Shown piece by piece: positions 1-10,478 of a stretch of DNA of 40,752 nt (positions are counted from its first letter, which is position 1; every line of letters begins with the position of its first letter). A program made the translations under genes and the position numbers. The DNA is from Candidatus Devosia symbiotica (GTDB lineage Bacteria > Pseudomonadota > Alphaproteobacteria > Rhizobiales > Devosiaceae). The stretch is from contig JALBVE010000012.1 in NCBI GenBank assembly GCA_025050575.1, positions 1-40,752 on the forward strand. Reading direction: 5' to 3'. The notes under the pieces are model-generated. The model had not been told where the DNA came from and searched no databases. It saw only the letters and a list, made by a program, of their open reading frames with translations.

Positions 1-71
1 TTTGAGGCAGGCAAGTCTTGCGACTCACCCGTTTCGGCGCTACACAGACTCCAACATCTCGGCACGTTTGC

Positions 72-104
72 AGAGTGGGAGCCTCCTGGCCCCGCTCTTT
101 TTTA
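72..104 (+). terminator. Hairpin plus T-run ahead of rimP
   Basis: An 8-bp stem (72-79 pairing with 91-98, one G-U pair) with an 11-nt loop is followed by a T-rich stretch ending near 104. It has the form of an intrinsic terminator. It lies only 16 nt before the rimP start, so it either ends an upstream transcript outside the window or acts as a leader attenuator for the rimP operon. Bases 1-71 contain no recognisable gene. In enterobacteria a tRNA (metY) precedes rimP, but I see no tRNA fold here. Confidence 0.6.
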
Positions 105-120
105 TTATCCGAAGGGACCG

Positions 121-744
121 ATGAGCTTCGATCTCAAAGCCAAGCGCTATATCAAGGAAACGGACATGGAAGCCCGAGTTTCCGCTATTGTTGAACCCGT
201 GGCCAATGGCCTGGGCTATGCATTGGTCCGGGTACGCATCACCCAGGAAAACGGCATGACGCTGCAGATCATGGCGGAGGACGAAAACGGTCGCTTCACC
301 ATTGTTGACTGCGAGACGCTGAGCAAGGATCTCTCGTCAGTGCTTGATGTCGAAGACCCGATCGATCGCGAATATTACCTTGAGGTCAGTTCGCCAGGCA
401 TTGATCGCCCGCTGGTGCGCCAGCGCGACTTTGTCACCTATATCGGCCACAAGGCCAAGATCGAGCTGAGCGACATGCTCAACGGTCGCAAGCGCTTCCG
501 GGGCTTTATCAAGTCCGTGGACGACGACACGGTGACTATTACCCTGCCCGAAGCGCCTGCCGGCACGGACCCCGACTACCAGTTGCCGCTTGCCTCTATG
601 AGTGAAGCCAAGCTGGTGATGACAGGCGCCCTGATGGAAAAGGCGCAGCTGGATCAGGAACTGTATCCACTGGACGACGACGAGACCCAGACGGTCGAAG
701 TCGCCCATACTGAAGACGATAATATCTCCAAGGAGACGCATTAA
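121..744 (+). CDS. rimP: Ribosome maturation factor RimP
   Basis: A cytoplasmic protein needed for maturation of the 30S ribosomal subunit. The 207-residue product has the family's N-terminal half (EPVANGLGYALVRVRI near residue 25, then the SPGIDRPL signature near residue 92) and the C-terminal SH3-like half around residues 100-170, with an acidic tail. It is slightly longer than the Escherichia coli protein, as is usual in alphaproteobacteria. The ATG at 121 follows GAAGGGA at a suitable distance. The gene leads the rimP-nusA-ylxR-infB operon: its stop codon is 1 nt before the nusA start, suggesting translational coupling. No damage is seen. The identification is secure. Confidence 0.96.
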   Translation: MSFDLKAKRYIKETDMEARVSAIVEPVANGLGYALVRVRITQENGMTLQIMAEDENGRFTIVDCETLSKDLSSVLDVEDPIDREYYLEVSSPGIDRPLVRQRDFVTYIGHKAKIELSDMLNGRKRFRGFIKSVDDDTVTITLPEAPAGTDPDYQLPLASMSEAKLVMTGALMEKAQLDQELYPLDDDETQTVEVAHTEDDNISKETH

Positions 745-745
745 A

Positions 746-2356
746 ATGGCTGTGAGCGCGAACCGCCTCGAACTCCTGCAGATCGCAGACGCTGTTGCCC
801 GCGAAAAGTCGATCGACCGCATGGTTGTGATCGAAGCGATACAGGACGCCATGGAAAAGGCCGCTAAGGGCCGTTACGGCGCCGAGACCGAGATCAAGGT
901 TGAGATTAATCCGCGCTCGGGTGAAACTCGGATGTGGCGCCTGCTGGAAATCGTCGAGACCGTCGAAGAGACCAGCCGACAGATCGATCTCAAGTACGCC
1001 CAGATCAAGTCACCCGCAGCCAAGGTTGGCGATTTTCTAACCGAGCCGCTGCCGCCGATGGAATTTGGCCGTATCGCAGCCCAGTCGGCCAAGCAGGTGA
1101 TCGTGCAGAAGGTGCGCGATGCCGAACGCGAGCGCATGTATGATGAGTACATCAATCGCATTGGCGAGATTGTGAACGGTTCGGTAAAGCGCGTTGAATA
1201 TGGCAACGTGATTGTCGATCTGGGTCGCGGCGAAGCCATTATCCGCCGCGACGAGCTGATCCCGCGCGAAATGTTACGCTATGGCGATCGCGTGCGCGCC
1301 TATGTCTATGACGTGCGCCGCGAACAGCGCGGTCCGCAGATTTTCCTGAGCCGCACCCATCCGCAGTTCATGGCAAAGCTGTTTATGCAGGAAGTGCCGG
1401 AAATCTATGATGGCGTGATTACCATCCGCTCGATTGCCCGCGATCCGGGCAGCCGCGCCAAGATCGCGGTGACGTCTTCTGATTCTTCGATCGATCCTGT
1501 GGGCGCCTGCGTTGGTATGCGCGGCAGCCGCGTGCAGGCTGTGGTTGGTGAATTGCAGGGCGAAAAGATCGACATCATTCCCTGGACTGACAGCATTGCA
1601 GACCTGGTGATCTCGGCGCTGCAGCCAGCCGATGTTGCCAAGGTGGTGCTCGACGAGCAGGCTGAGCGCATCGAAGTGGTGGTGCCCGACGAACAGCTCA
1701 GCCTGGCCATTGGCCGTCGCGGCCAGAATGTGCGCCTGGCCAGCCAGTTGATCGGCTGGGATATCGATATCCTGACCGAACAGGAAGAAAGCGAACGTCG
1801 GCAGAAGGAATTCACTGAGCGCTCGGGCTTGTTCATGCAGGCGCTCGATGTTGACGAGATGGTAGCCCAGCTACTAGCATCTGAGGGTTTCTCCTCGGTT
1901 GAGGAGCTGGCCTATATCGACACTAATGAAATCGCTTCGATCGAAGGCTTCGACGAAGAAACCGCTGGCGAAATCCAGAACCGTGCCGCCGAATATCTGG
2001 CCGCTATCGATCGTGCATTCGATGATGAGCGCAAGGCACTGGGCGTCGAGGATGAGCTTTATGAAATCTCCGGCCTCACTGCTGCTATGCTGGTGGCGTT
2101 GGGTAAGGAAGGCATCAAGACCGTGGAAGACTTCGCGGGTTGCGCTTCGGACGATCTGATCGGCTGGAGCGAGCGCAAGGACGGCGAAACCAAGCGGTTT
2201 GAAGGCACATTCAAGGATTTTTCGGTGAGCCGTGAAGAAGCCGAAGACATGATCATGCAGGCGCGCGTCAAGACGGGGTGGATCTCGGCCAAGGAATTGC
2301 CGCCGGTCGATGATGCTGGCGACGCCGACCATGTAACCGACGAGGTTTCGGCCTAG
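746..2356 (+). CDS. nusA: Transcription termination/antitermination factor NusA
   Basis: NusA binds RNA polymerase and nascent RNA and modulates pausing, termination and antitermination. The 536-residue product shows the full family layout: an N-terminal polymerase-binding domain (1-125), an S1 domain (about 130-200, [19 protein letters not shown]), two KH domains (about 230-345, with [15 protein letters not shown] and [15 protein letters not shown]), and a C-terminal acidic helix-hairpin-helix region (about 365-510). The length suits an alphaproteobacterial NusA. The start follows the rimP stop at once, and ylxR begins 28 nt after its stop. The frame is undamaged over 1.6 kb, unlike many genes later in the window. 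Confidence 0.97.
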   Translation: MAVSANRLELLQIADAVAREKSIDRMVVIEAIQDAMEKAAKGRYGAETEIKVEINPRSGETRMWRLLEIVETVEETSRQIDLKYAQIKSPAAKVGDFLTEPLPPMEFGRIAAQSAKQVIVQKVRDAERERMYDEYINRIGEIVNGSVKRVEYGNVIVDLGRGEAIIRRDELIPREMLRYGDRVRAYVYDVRREQRGPQIFLSRTHPQFMAKLFMQEVPEIYDGVITIRSIARDPGSRAKIAVTSSDSSIDPVGACVGMRGSRVQAVVGELQGEKIDIIPWTDSIADLVISALQPADVAKVVLDEQAERIEVVVPDEQLSLAIGRRGQNVRLASQLIGWDIDILTEQEESERRQKEFTERSGLFMQALDVDEMVAQLLASEGFSSVEELAYIDTNEIASIEGFDEETAGEIQNRAAEYLAAIDRAFDDERKALGVEDELYEISGLTAAMLVALGKEGIKTVEDFAGCASDDLIGWSERKDGETKRFEGTFKDFSVSREEAEDMIMQARVKTGWISAKELPPVDDAGDADHVTDEVSA

Positions 2357-2384
2357 CGGCCGAAACCAAGTGAGAGCATCAGAA

Positions 2385-3078
2385 ATGGCCCGGCGCGCAG
2401 AAACGACCAGGATATGCGCTCTGACACGGGTAGAAAAACCCATGGCGGAGCTCATCCGCTTTGTGCTTGGCCCAGATGGTGTATTAGTACCCGACACGGA
2501 AGCCAAGGCCGAAGGTCGCGGCGTCTGGATTAGCCTCAACCGCAGCCTGGTGGCCGAGGCAGTCAAGAAGAAGGTTTTCGCGCGTAGTCTCAAGACCGAG
2601 GTGGTGCTGCCAGAAGATCTGCCAAGACTGACTAAATTGCGGTTGCAGCAGCGCTATCTCAACGCGCTGGGCATGGCGCGCAAGGCCGGGCAGCTGACTT
2701 TCGGCGCAACCAAGGTACGCAGTCTGATTGCCACGGGTGGCCTGATCGCCCTGATTACGGCAATCGATGCGGCCAAAGACGGGCGCAGTAAGATGGTGGG
2801 GCCGCTCAAGGCACTCCATTCTGCTGCCACAGAAGAAGAAATTAATGACTTCGAGGTCCCTCATTTCGAATTGCTAGACTCAGAGCAAATGGGTTTGGCA
2901 CTCGGGATGGAAAATGTGATACATGCTGCCCTCACAAGAGGGACTGCAGCCCAAGCGGCAGTAGAAAAGGCCAGAAGACTGGCGCTTTTTATTGCCAAAC
3001 CGACGGAAACGGACACCGGCCGCCATGCGGTTGACGGTGATCTTTTGCCCGAGGAACAGGACGAAAGATGCGAGATAC

Positions 3079-3086
<8 letters not shown>
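2385..3086 (+). CDS. ylxR: YlxR (DUF448) / L7Ae-type RNA-binding protein
   Basis: A two-domain RNA-binding protein standard between nusA and infB in alphaproteobacteria. The N-terminal part has the YlxR pattern ([19 protein letters not shown] near residues 10-28, and GRGVWIS near 47). The middle (about residues 90-175) resembles the L7Ae/ribosomal-protein fold ([17 protein letters not shown]). I chose the ATG at 2385; an in-frame GTG at 2370 is possible. The last 8 bases overlap the infB start, so infB is probably translationally coupled. In Bacillus the YlxR domain alone is reported to bind RNase P RNA; whether that role holds for this longer protein is unknown. Confidence 0.9.
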
Positions 3087-5901
<2,815 letters not shown>

Positions 5902-5921
5902 CTAGCGGCACAGCAGATATG

Positions 5922-5953
5922 AAAAAGGACGCGGTTCACACCGCGCCCTTTTT
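5922..5953. terminator. Bidirectional terminator between infB and corC
   Basis: The arms 5922-5935 and 5940-5953 form a 13-bp stem with one A/C mismatch and a 4-nt loop. The A5 run on the left arm pairs with the T5 run on the right, so the hairpin ends in a T-run on either strand. It therefore can serve both infB (plus) and the convergent phoH-ybeY-corC unit (minus). Confidence 0.75.
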
Positions 5954-5991
5954 GTTTGTCGTGTCGTTGGGTCTGGCATGCCCCGGCTATT

Positions 5992-7020
5992 CTATTCCGT
6001 TGCCACCTTTTGCTTGTCGGCGCGCTGATCGGTGATGGCGAGTTGTTCGCCGCTATCGCCAGCCCGGCGCAAAATACGCACCCGCTTGATGCGCCGGCTA
6101 TTGGCCGCCAGAACCTCAAATTCGAAGCCGTCGAGCTTGGTGACGCGTTCGCCGCGCTTGGGCACGTGACCGGCCAGATCAAAGATCAGGCCGCCAATGG
6201 TGTCGACCTCGTCGGCATATTCGCCGGGATCAAAATCGGGCCCGATCATGGCCTGTACATCGCTGAGTTCGGCGCGGGCATCGGCGATGAACGTATCAGT
6301 GCCGACCTTGCGGATCAGCGAGGCCGCTAGCTCGTCATGCTCATCCTCGATCTCGCCGACGACAGCTTCGAGGAGGTCCTCAATGGTCACTAGACCATCG
6401 GTGCCACCATATTCGTCAACCACGATGGCCATGTGCACGCGCGAGGCGCGCATGGATTGCAGCAGATCGCCCACCGGCATGAAGGTAGGCACGAACATGG
6501 CCCTGCGCATGATATCGAACTTAGCCAGCTTTTGCTTGAGCATGGTCGAGACCAGTTTGACGCGCACCGGCTTAGTCGTATCGTCCACCGGCGCGGTGAT
6601 CTTGCTTAGCGCATCCTTGACGTGGATGAAGCCCAAAATATCGTCGAGCCCAGCATCAAAGACCGGCAGACGCGAATGTCCGACCTGACGAAAGCGAGCC
6701 AGCAGATCGGCCAGATTGGAGTTGGCGTCAATCGCCTGGATATCGCTGCGCTCCACCATCACATCGCCAACCGAAACGTTGGAGAGCTTGAGCACGTTTT
6801 GTAGGATGGCCCGTTCGCTTTCGGAGAAGTCAGCGGCTTCGGCGCTACCCTGTTCGTCAAGGGCAACCTGCAAGTCGTCGCGCAGCGAAACGGTACCGCG
6901 AGCCAGCATGGCCTTGATGCGGTTCCAGATCGATGGTCCCCGTGCGGACACGAAAGCAGGGCTAAAGGGAGGTGCGGATTTGGTGGGCGTCGAGGGGCCC
7001 AGACTGTCGGTGTCGTTCAT
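5992..7020 (-). CDS. CorC/HlyC-type CBS-domain protein
   Basis: A hemolysin C/CorC-family protein of 342 residues. It has a tandem CBS pair (about residues 80-210; VGDVMVERSDIQAID, VHMAIVVDEYGGTDGLVTIED) and a C-terminal CorC_HlyC transporter-associated domain (about 225-320; DTIGGLIFDLAGHVPKRGE). There is no N-terminal DUF21 membrane domain, so this is the soluble CorC type, linked in the family to magnesium/cobalt efflux and sometimes called TlyC. It is the last gene of phoH-ybeY-corC. In rhizobia an lnt gene (apolipoprotein N-acyltransferase) normally follows; none is present here. The biochemical role is not established from sequence. Confidence 0.9.
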   Translation of the reverse strand: MNDTDSLGPSTPTKSAPPFSPAFVSARGPSIWNRIKAMLARGTVSLRDDLQVALDEQGSAEAADFSESERAILQNVLKLSNVSVGDVMVERSDIQAIDANSNLADLLARFRQVGHSRLPVFDAGLDDILGFIHVKDALSKITAPVDDTTKPVRVKLVSTMLKQKLAKFDIMRRAMFVPTFMPVGDLLQSMRASRVHMAIVVDEYGGTDGLVTIEDLLEAVVGEIEDEHDELAASLIRKVGTDTFIADARAELSDVQAMIGPDFDPGEYADEVDTIGGLIFDLAGHVPKRGERVTKLDGFEFEVLAANSRRIKRVRILRRAGDSGEQLAITDQRADKQKVATE

Positions 7021-7093
7021 GTTGCATCGCCGCCAAATAGCAGCTCACTGTCCTTCAAGAGAAAATGTCGCCCGCACGGTTACTGGTCCAGCC

Positions 7094-7567
7094 TCAGTCG
7101 GCATAGGGATCATCGACTCCGAGACTCGCCAATATCTGGGTTTCGAGGCCTTCCATTTGAAGGGCCTCCGCATCGGAGAGATGGTCATAGCCTAAAATGT
7201 GCAAAAATCCATGCACCGCGAGATGGGTGAAATGATCGGCAAAGCTGATGCCCTGCTCGATCGCCTCGAGCTCAAGCGTCTCGCGCGCCATGGTGATGTC
7301 GCCCAAAATGCCGACTACCGGGTCAAAGGGCTCAATCTGGGGGAAGCTGAGCACATTGGTGGAGCTGTCCTTGCCGCGCCATTGCTGGTTGAGCTCACGC
7401 TGTTCGGCGTCATTGGTGAGCACGATAGCCAGTTCGGCCGCGCCCTTGACCTTGGCCTTGGACTGCTTGAGCGCAGCATGGATGGCGCGCTCGGCCAGAG
7501 GATCAATATCCTCCGGCCAGGCGTCGTCATTGCGGATGATGGCAATCTCGAGCGGAGAAGAGGTCAG
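7094..7567 (-). CDS. ybeY: Endoribonuclease YbeY (rRNA maturation factor)
   Basis: A zinc-dependent endoribonuclease acting in 16S rRNA 3' maturation and ribosome quality control. The hallmark metal site H-x3-H-x5-H is seen as HLAVHGFLHILGYDH near the C-terminus, with the family's SFPQIEP and ILGDI strands upstream. The start is uncertain. The open frame extends to 7639, but homology begins at LTSSPLEIAI, so a CTG at 7567 overlapping the phoH stop (CTGA) would give 157 residues; this looks like a mutated ATGA coupling junction. A start inside phoH is the alternative. The catalytic region is undamaged. Confidence 0.9.
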   Translation of the reverse strand: MTSSPLEIAIIRNDDAWPEDIDPLAERAIHAALKQSKAKVKGAAELAIVLTNDAEQRELNQQWRGKDSSTNVLSFPQIEPFDPVVGILGDITMARETLELEAIEQGISFADHFTHLAVHGFLHILGYDHLSDAEALQMEGLETQILASLGVDDPYAD

Positions 7568-8655
7568 CGCGCTGCCTCTTGTATTGCCTTTTCGGTCAGC
7601 CGTTTGGCGGTATCGGCCTCGTAAGCGCGTACGATACAACCCACCAGGGCATGATGCACTATGTCCTTGTCGTTGAAGCGGGTGAGGTGAACCCCTTCGA
7701 CGCCATTGAGCAGGTTGACCGCCTCGACCAGGCCCGATTTTTCGCCGCGGGGCAGATCGACCTGGGTCGGATCGCCGGTGATGATCATCTTGGAGTTCTC
7801 GCCCAGACGGGTCAGAAACATCTTCATCTTCATCTTCATCTTCATCTTCATCTTCATCTGCATCGAGGTGGTGTTCTGGGCTTCGTCGAGAATCACCACC
7901 GAATTGGCCAGGGTACGGCCGCGCATGAACGCGAGCTGGGCCGCGTCGATGATCCCTGACGTGATGCGGCGCTCGACGTTTTTGGGCTTCATCATGTCGT
8001 AAAGGGCGTCGTAGCGCGGCCGCAGATAGGGATCGACCTTTTCTTTCATGTCGCCGGGCAGAAAGCCCAGGCGCTCGTCCGCTTCAACGGACGGACGGCT
8101 CAGGATGATACGGTTGATGTCACCGCGTTCGAGCAAGCTCGCGGTATGGGCCACCGCCAGGTAGGTCTTGCCGGTACCGGCTGGGCCGATGCCGAACACT
8201 AGTTCACTGCGATCCATGGCGCGCATATAGCCGTTCTGCGACGGGGTACAGGCGACGACGATGGATTTGCGCGTGGCGATCTGGACCATGCGCATCTTGC
8301 CCTTGCGCTCGAGAGTCGGAAGCGTGAGCTGGCTATCCTTGGTCTGGATCATGCGAATGACGTCATCGACTTCGGAAATGTCGACGGTGCGGCCTTCTTC
8401 GAGACTGCCATAAAGCGATTCTAGCACGCAGCGCGTCTGATCGACGGCGCTGGCGGCGCCTTTGAGCAAAACATGATTGCCACGGGGAATTGCTAAAACC
8501 TTAAGACGCTGCTCTATCAGCGCCAGGTTCTGATCAAAGTCGCCATACAGCTGGGCTGCCAGGCGATTATCTTCAAAAGCGAGTTCGAGTTGGGCTGCGA
8601 GTGCGTTGTCTGCTGTCGGGGACAAGTGCCTGCTCAAACTGGTATGGCTCCACAC
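7564..8655 (-). CDS. phoH: PhoH-family ATPase (YbeZ type)
   Basis: A P-loop ATPase of the PhoH/YbeZ family, encoded next to ybeY in most proteobacteria and thought to act with it in RNA metabolism. The 363-residue product has Walker A GPAGTGKTYLA, Walker B SVVILDEAQNTT, and the IITGDPTQVDLPRG sensor motif. Anomaly: directly after Walker B the usual single Met-Lys in QMKMFLTRLG is expanded to six Met-Lys units by a hexanucleotide repeat (7819-7854). The expansion keeps the frame, so the gene may still be made, but it lengthens a normally invariant segment by ten residues. The start at 8655 is the first ATG and is not confirmed by a clear ribosome-binding site. Confidence 0.92.
   Translation of the reverse strand: MWSHTSLSRHLSPTADNALAAQLELAFEDNRLAAQLYGDFDQNLALIEQRLKVLAIPRGNHVLLKGAASAVDQTRCVLESLYGSLEEGRTVDISEVDDVIRMIQTKDSQLTLPTLERKGKMRMVQIATRKSIVVACTPSQNGYMRAMDRSELVFGIGPAGTGKTYLAVAHTASLLERGDINRIILSRPSVEADERLGFLPGDMKEKVDPYLRPRYDALYDMMKPKNVERRITSGIIDAAQLAFMRGRTLANSVVILDEAQNTTSMQMKMKMKMKMKMKMFLTRLGENSKMIITGDPTQVDLPRGEKSGLVEAVNLLNGVEGVHLTRFNDKDIVHHALVGCIVRAYEADTAKRLTEKAIQEAAR
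7819..7860 (+). repeat. Hexanucleotide microsatellite (CATCTT)6 CATCTG inside phoH
   Basis: Six perfect tandem CATCTT units (7819-7854) are followed by one variant unit, CATCTG. On the coding (minus) strand they encode alternating Met and Lys. PhoH homologues have one Met-Lys here, so five units (30 bp) appear to have been added by slippage. The length could vary between cells or between reads without shifting the frame. Confidence 0.9.
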
Positions 8656-8696
8656 TCAGCGCAGCTGCGGGTTTGCGCAGCGACTACGCGATCAGG

Positions 8697-9181
8697 CTAG
8701 GCCGATTTGCCCGTCCTGTCTGTAGCAATATTGTGATGGTTTGGAGTGACAGCAAGGTGGCTAGTGCCGATTAGACCCTGCTGACCATAAAGCAGCAGGA
8801 CCAACAAGAGACTGCGCAGACCAAATAAACGACCGCGGTCACATTGCGCGTGATGATCGCCTTTTTGTTGATCTGGCTGATCTCTGGGTGTTCGATGCTC
8901 CTGCGAATTATGGGCGAACGCGCTGCATTGACTGCATCCGCTAGACGCTGTGCGTTTGGGTCGTTGCTGATCCCAACAATGGCGGTGACAGGGATGAATC
9001 ACCTAGAACCGTGTCGGATCAAGTCCGCGTTCCCATGCATGCGAAGAGCTTGTTCATCTCTAGCGTCCAGAAGTCCCAGGTACGTTCTCCTAAACCCTGG
9101 AACCACAAAAGCCCTTCCAAGACCGGTAAGATTGACGTGGGTAGTCATCCCTGGGGCAGGGAACTTGGGTTGGTCGAGCAT
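8697..9181 (-). pseudogene. Unidentified degraded gene with a strong ribosome-binding site
   Basis: On the minus strand a perfect AGGAGG stands 5 nt before the ATG at 9181. The frame runs 60 codons (MLDQPKFPAPGMTTHV...), meets a TGA near 9001, then continues in the same frame for about 65 codons (FIPVTAIVGISNDPNAQRLA...). A one-base shift near 8828 would join a hydrophobic stretch (SLLLVLLLYG) that could be a C-terminal membrane helix. The conceptual product is about 160 residues. I do not recognise the family. It fills the gap between phoH and the mutS remnant; the rest of 8656-9224 holds nothing else I can support. Alternatively, only the first 60 codons are a gene. Confidence 0.4.
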
Positions 9182-9224
9182 GATTTCCTCCTAAAGAGCA
9201 TGGCTTCGCCGGTCCGGTTGGCCG

Positions 9225-10478
9225 GCGTTATTGATGAGCGGGCCCTGGCCAGCCAGACTTGCGCCGTTGTGGCGGCATTGCAGGTCCGACTGATCGATGA
9301 GGCCGATGTCCGGTCCTTCAAGATCCGGCACAATGGCGTGCTCGGCTATTTCGTTGAAGTGCTGGCCGCCCACGGCGCCCGGCTGCTGGAGGAGCCGCAT
9401 CGCCAAGGCGTATGAAGCCACGCTCGATATTGAGCTCAAGGTCTTCGCTAGCCAGCGTTACGACGTTCTCAGCCACACCGATGCCTTGCGCGAACTGGCC
9501 GATGCCCTGGCCAAAATTGATGTCACCACCGCGTTGACTCATCTGACCGCCACCCACCGCTACACAAAACTCGAAATCGACAACTCGCTGGCCTTCGAGA
9601 TCGTTGGCGGTCGCCACCCGGTGGTTTAGGGCATGCTCATGGAACAGGGCCAGAGCTTTGTCGCCAATGATGCGAATCTCTCGGGAGACGACGCCAGAGG
9701 CGATGGCTGGTCACAGGCCCCAATATGGGCGGCAAGTCCACGTTCCTGCGGCAAAATGCCTTGATCGCTATTCTCGCGCAAATGGGCAGCTTCGCGCCGA
9801 CAAACCGCGCTCATATCGGCGTTGTTGACCGCGTCTGCTCGCGGGTTGGCGCTAGCGATAGCATTGCCCATGGTCGCTCCACCTTCATGATGGAAATCGT
9901 GGAAACCGCCGCCATTCTCAACCGCGCCACCCGCCGCTCTTTAGTGATGCTCGACGAGATCGGTCGTGGCATAGCCACCTTTGATGGTCTCTCTATCGCC
10001 TGGGCCGCCGTCGAGGCGCTGCATGAAACTACCGGTTGCCGGGCCCTTTTTGTCACCCACTTTCACGAATTAACCAGCCTGGCCAAGATCCTGAGCCGGG
10101 TGTCCAATGCCACCATGAAAATGCGCGAATGGGAGGGTGAGGTGGCCTTTCTGCACGAAGTGGGGACCGGCGCTGCGGATCGTTCCTACGGCATTCAAGT
10201 GGCGCGCCTGGCTGGTCTGCTCGAATCCGTGCCGGTCCGCGCCCGGCAAGTATTGACCCTGCTCGAACAGCAATCGGCCGGAACTGCCTCTTCCAGCTAG
10301 AAAGCCAGCATGTTAGATGATTTAATGCTCTTTGCTCATCAATCGGCGCCCGTGCCGGTCAAAAAGACCCCGTACTGCTAGTGCTCGACGCGATTAGCTC
10401 CGACGAGATGACCCCAAACAAGCGATCGAAGCGCTTTACGAATTGAAGAAAATCCGCGATGACGCTCGTCGAAGCTGA
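9225..10478 (+). pseudogene. mutS: DNA mismatch repair protein MutS, remnant
   Basis: The second half of MutS in several frames. Recognisable in order: the connector/lever region (KIRHNGVLGYFVEV, about 9315-9360), a deletion, the clamp segment ending IVGGRHPVV and a TAG at 9627, a frame change, then the ATPase domain from 9719 (Walker [27 protein letters not shown]; Walker [11 protein letters not shown]; the THFHEL segment) to a stop at 10298-10300. The C-terminal tail continues in shifted frames (LDDLMLFAHQ, then QAIEALYELKKIRDD) to 10478, overlapping the glnD start. The N-terminal half, including the mismatch-binding domain with its Phe-x-Glu motif, is absent. The ORF at 9725-10300 could at most make an isolated ATPase fragment. 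Confidence 0.93.

Noticed and set aside
1-71. Possible tRNA (metY) upstream of rimP, as in enterobacteria
   Set aside because: No acceptor, anticodon or T-arm pairing could be found; only the hairpin at 72-104 is convincing.
7819-7860. CRISPR array
   Set aside because: The units are 6 bp with no spacers; it is a coding microsatellite.
8999-9003. In-frame TGA read as selenocysteine in the unknown gene
   Set aside because: No selenocysteine-insertion hairpin or selenoprotein context is visible; a dead gene is simpler given the many nonsense lesions nearby.
9011-9415. A complete small protein from 9011
   Set aside because: Only its second half matches MutS; the first half is antisense to the unknown minus-strand gene.
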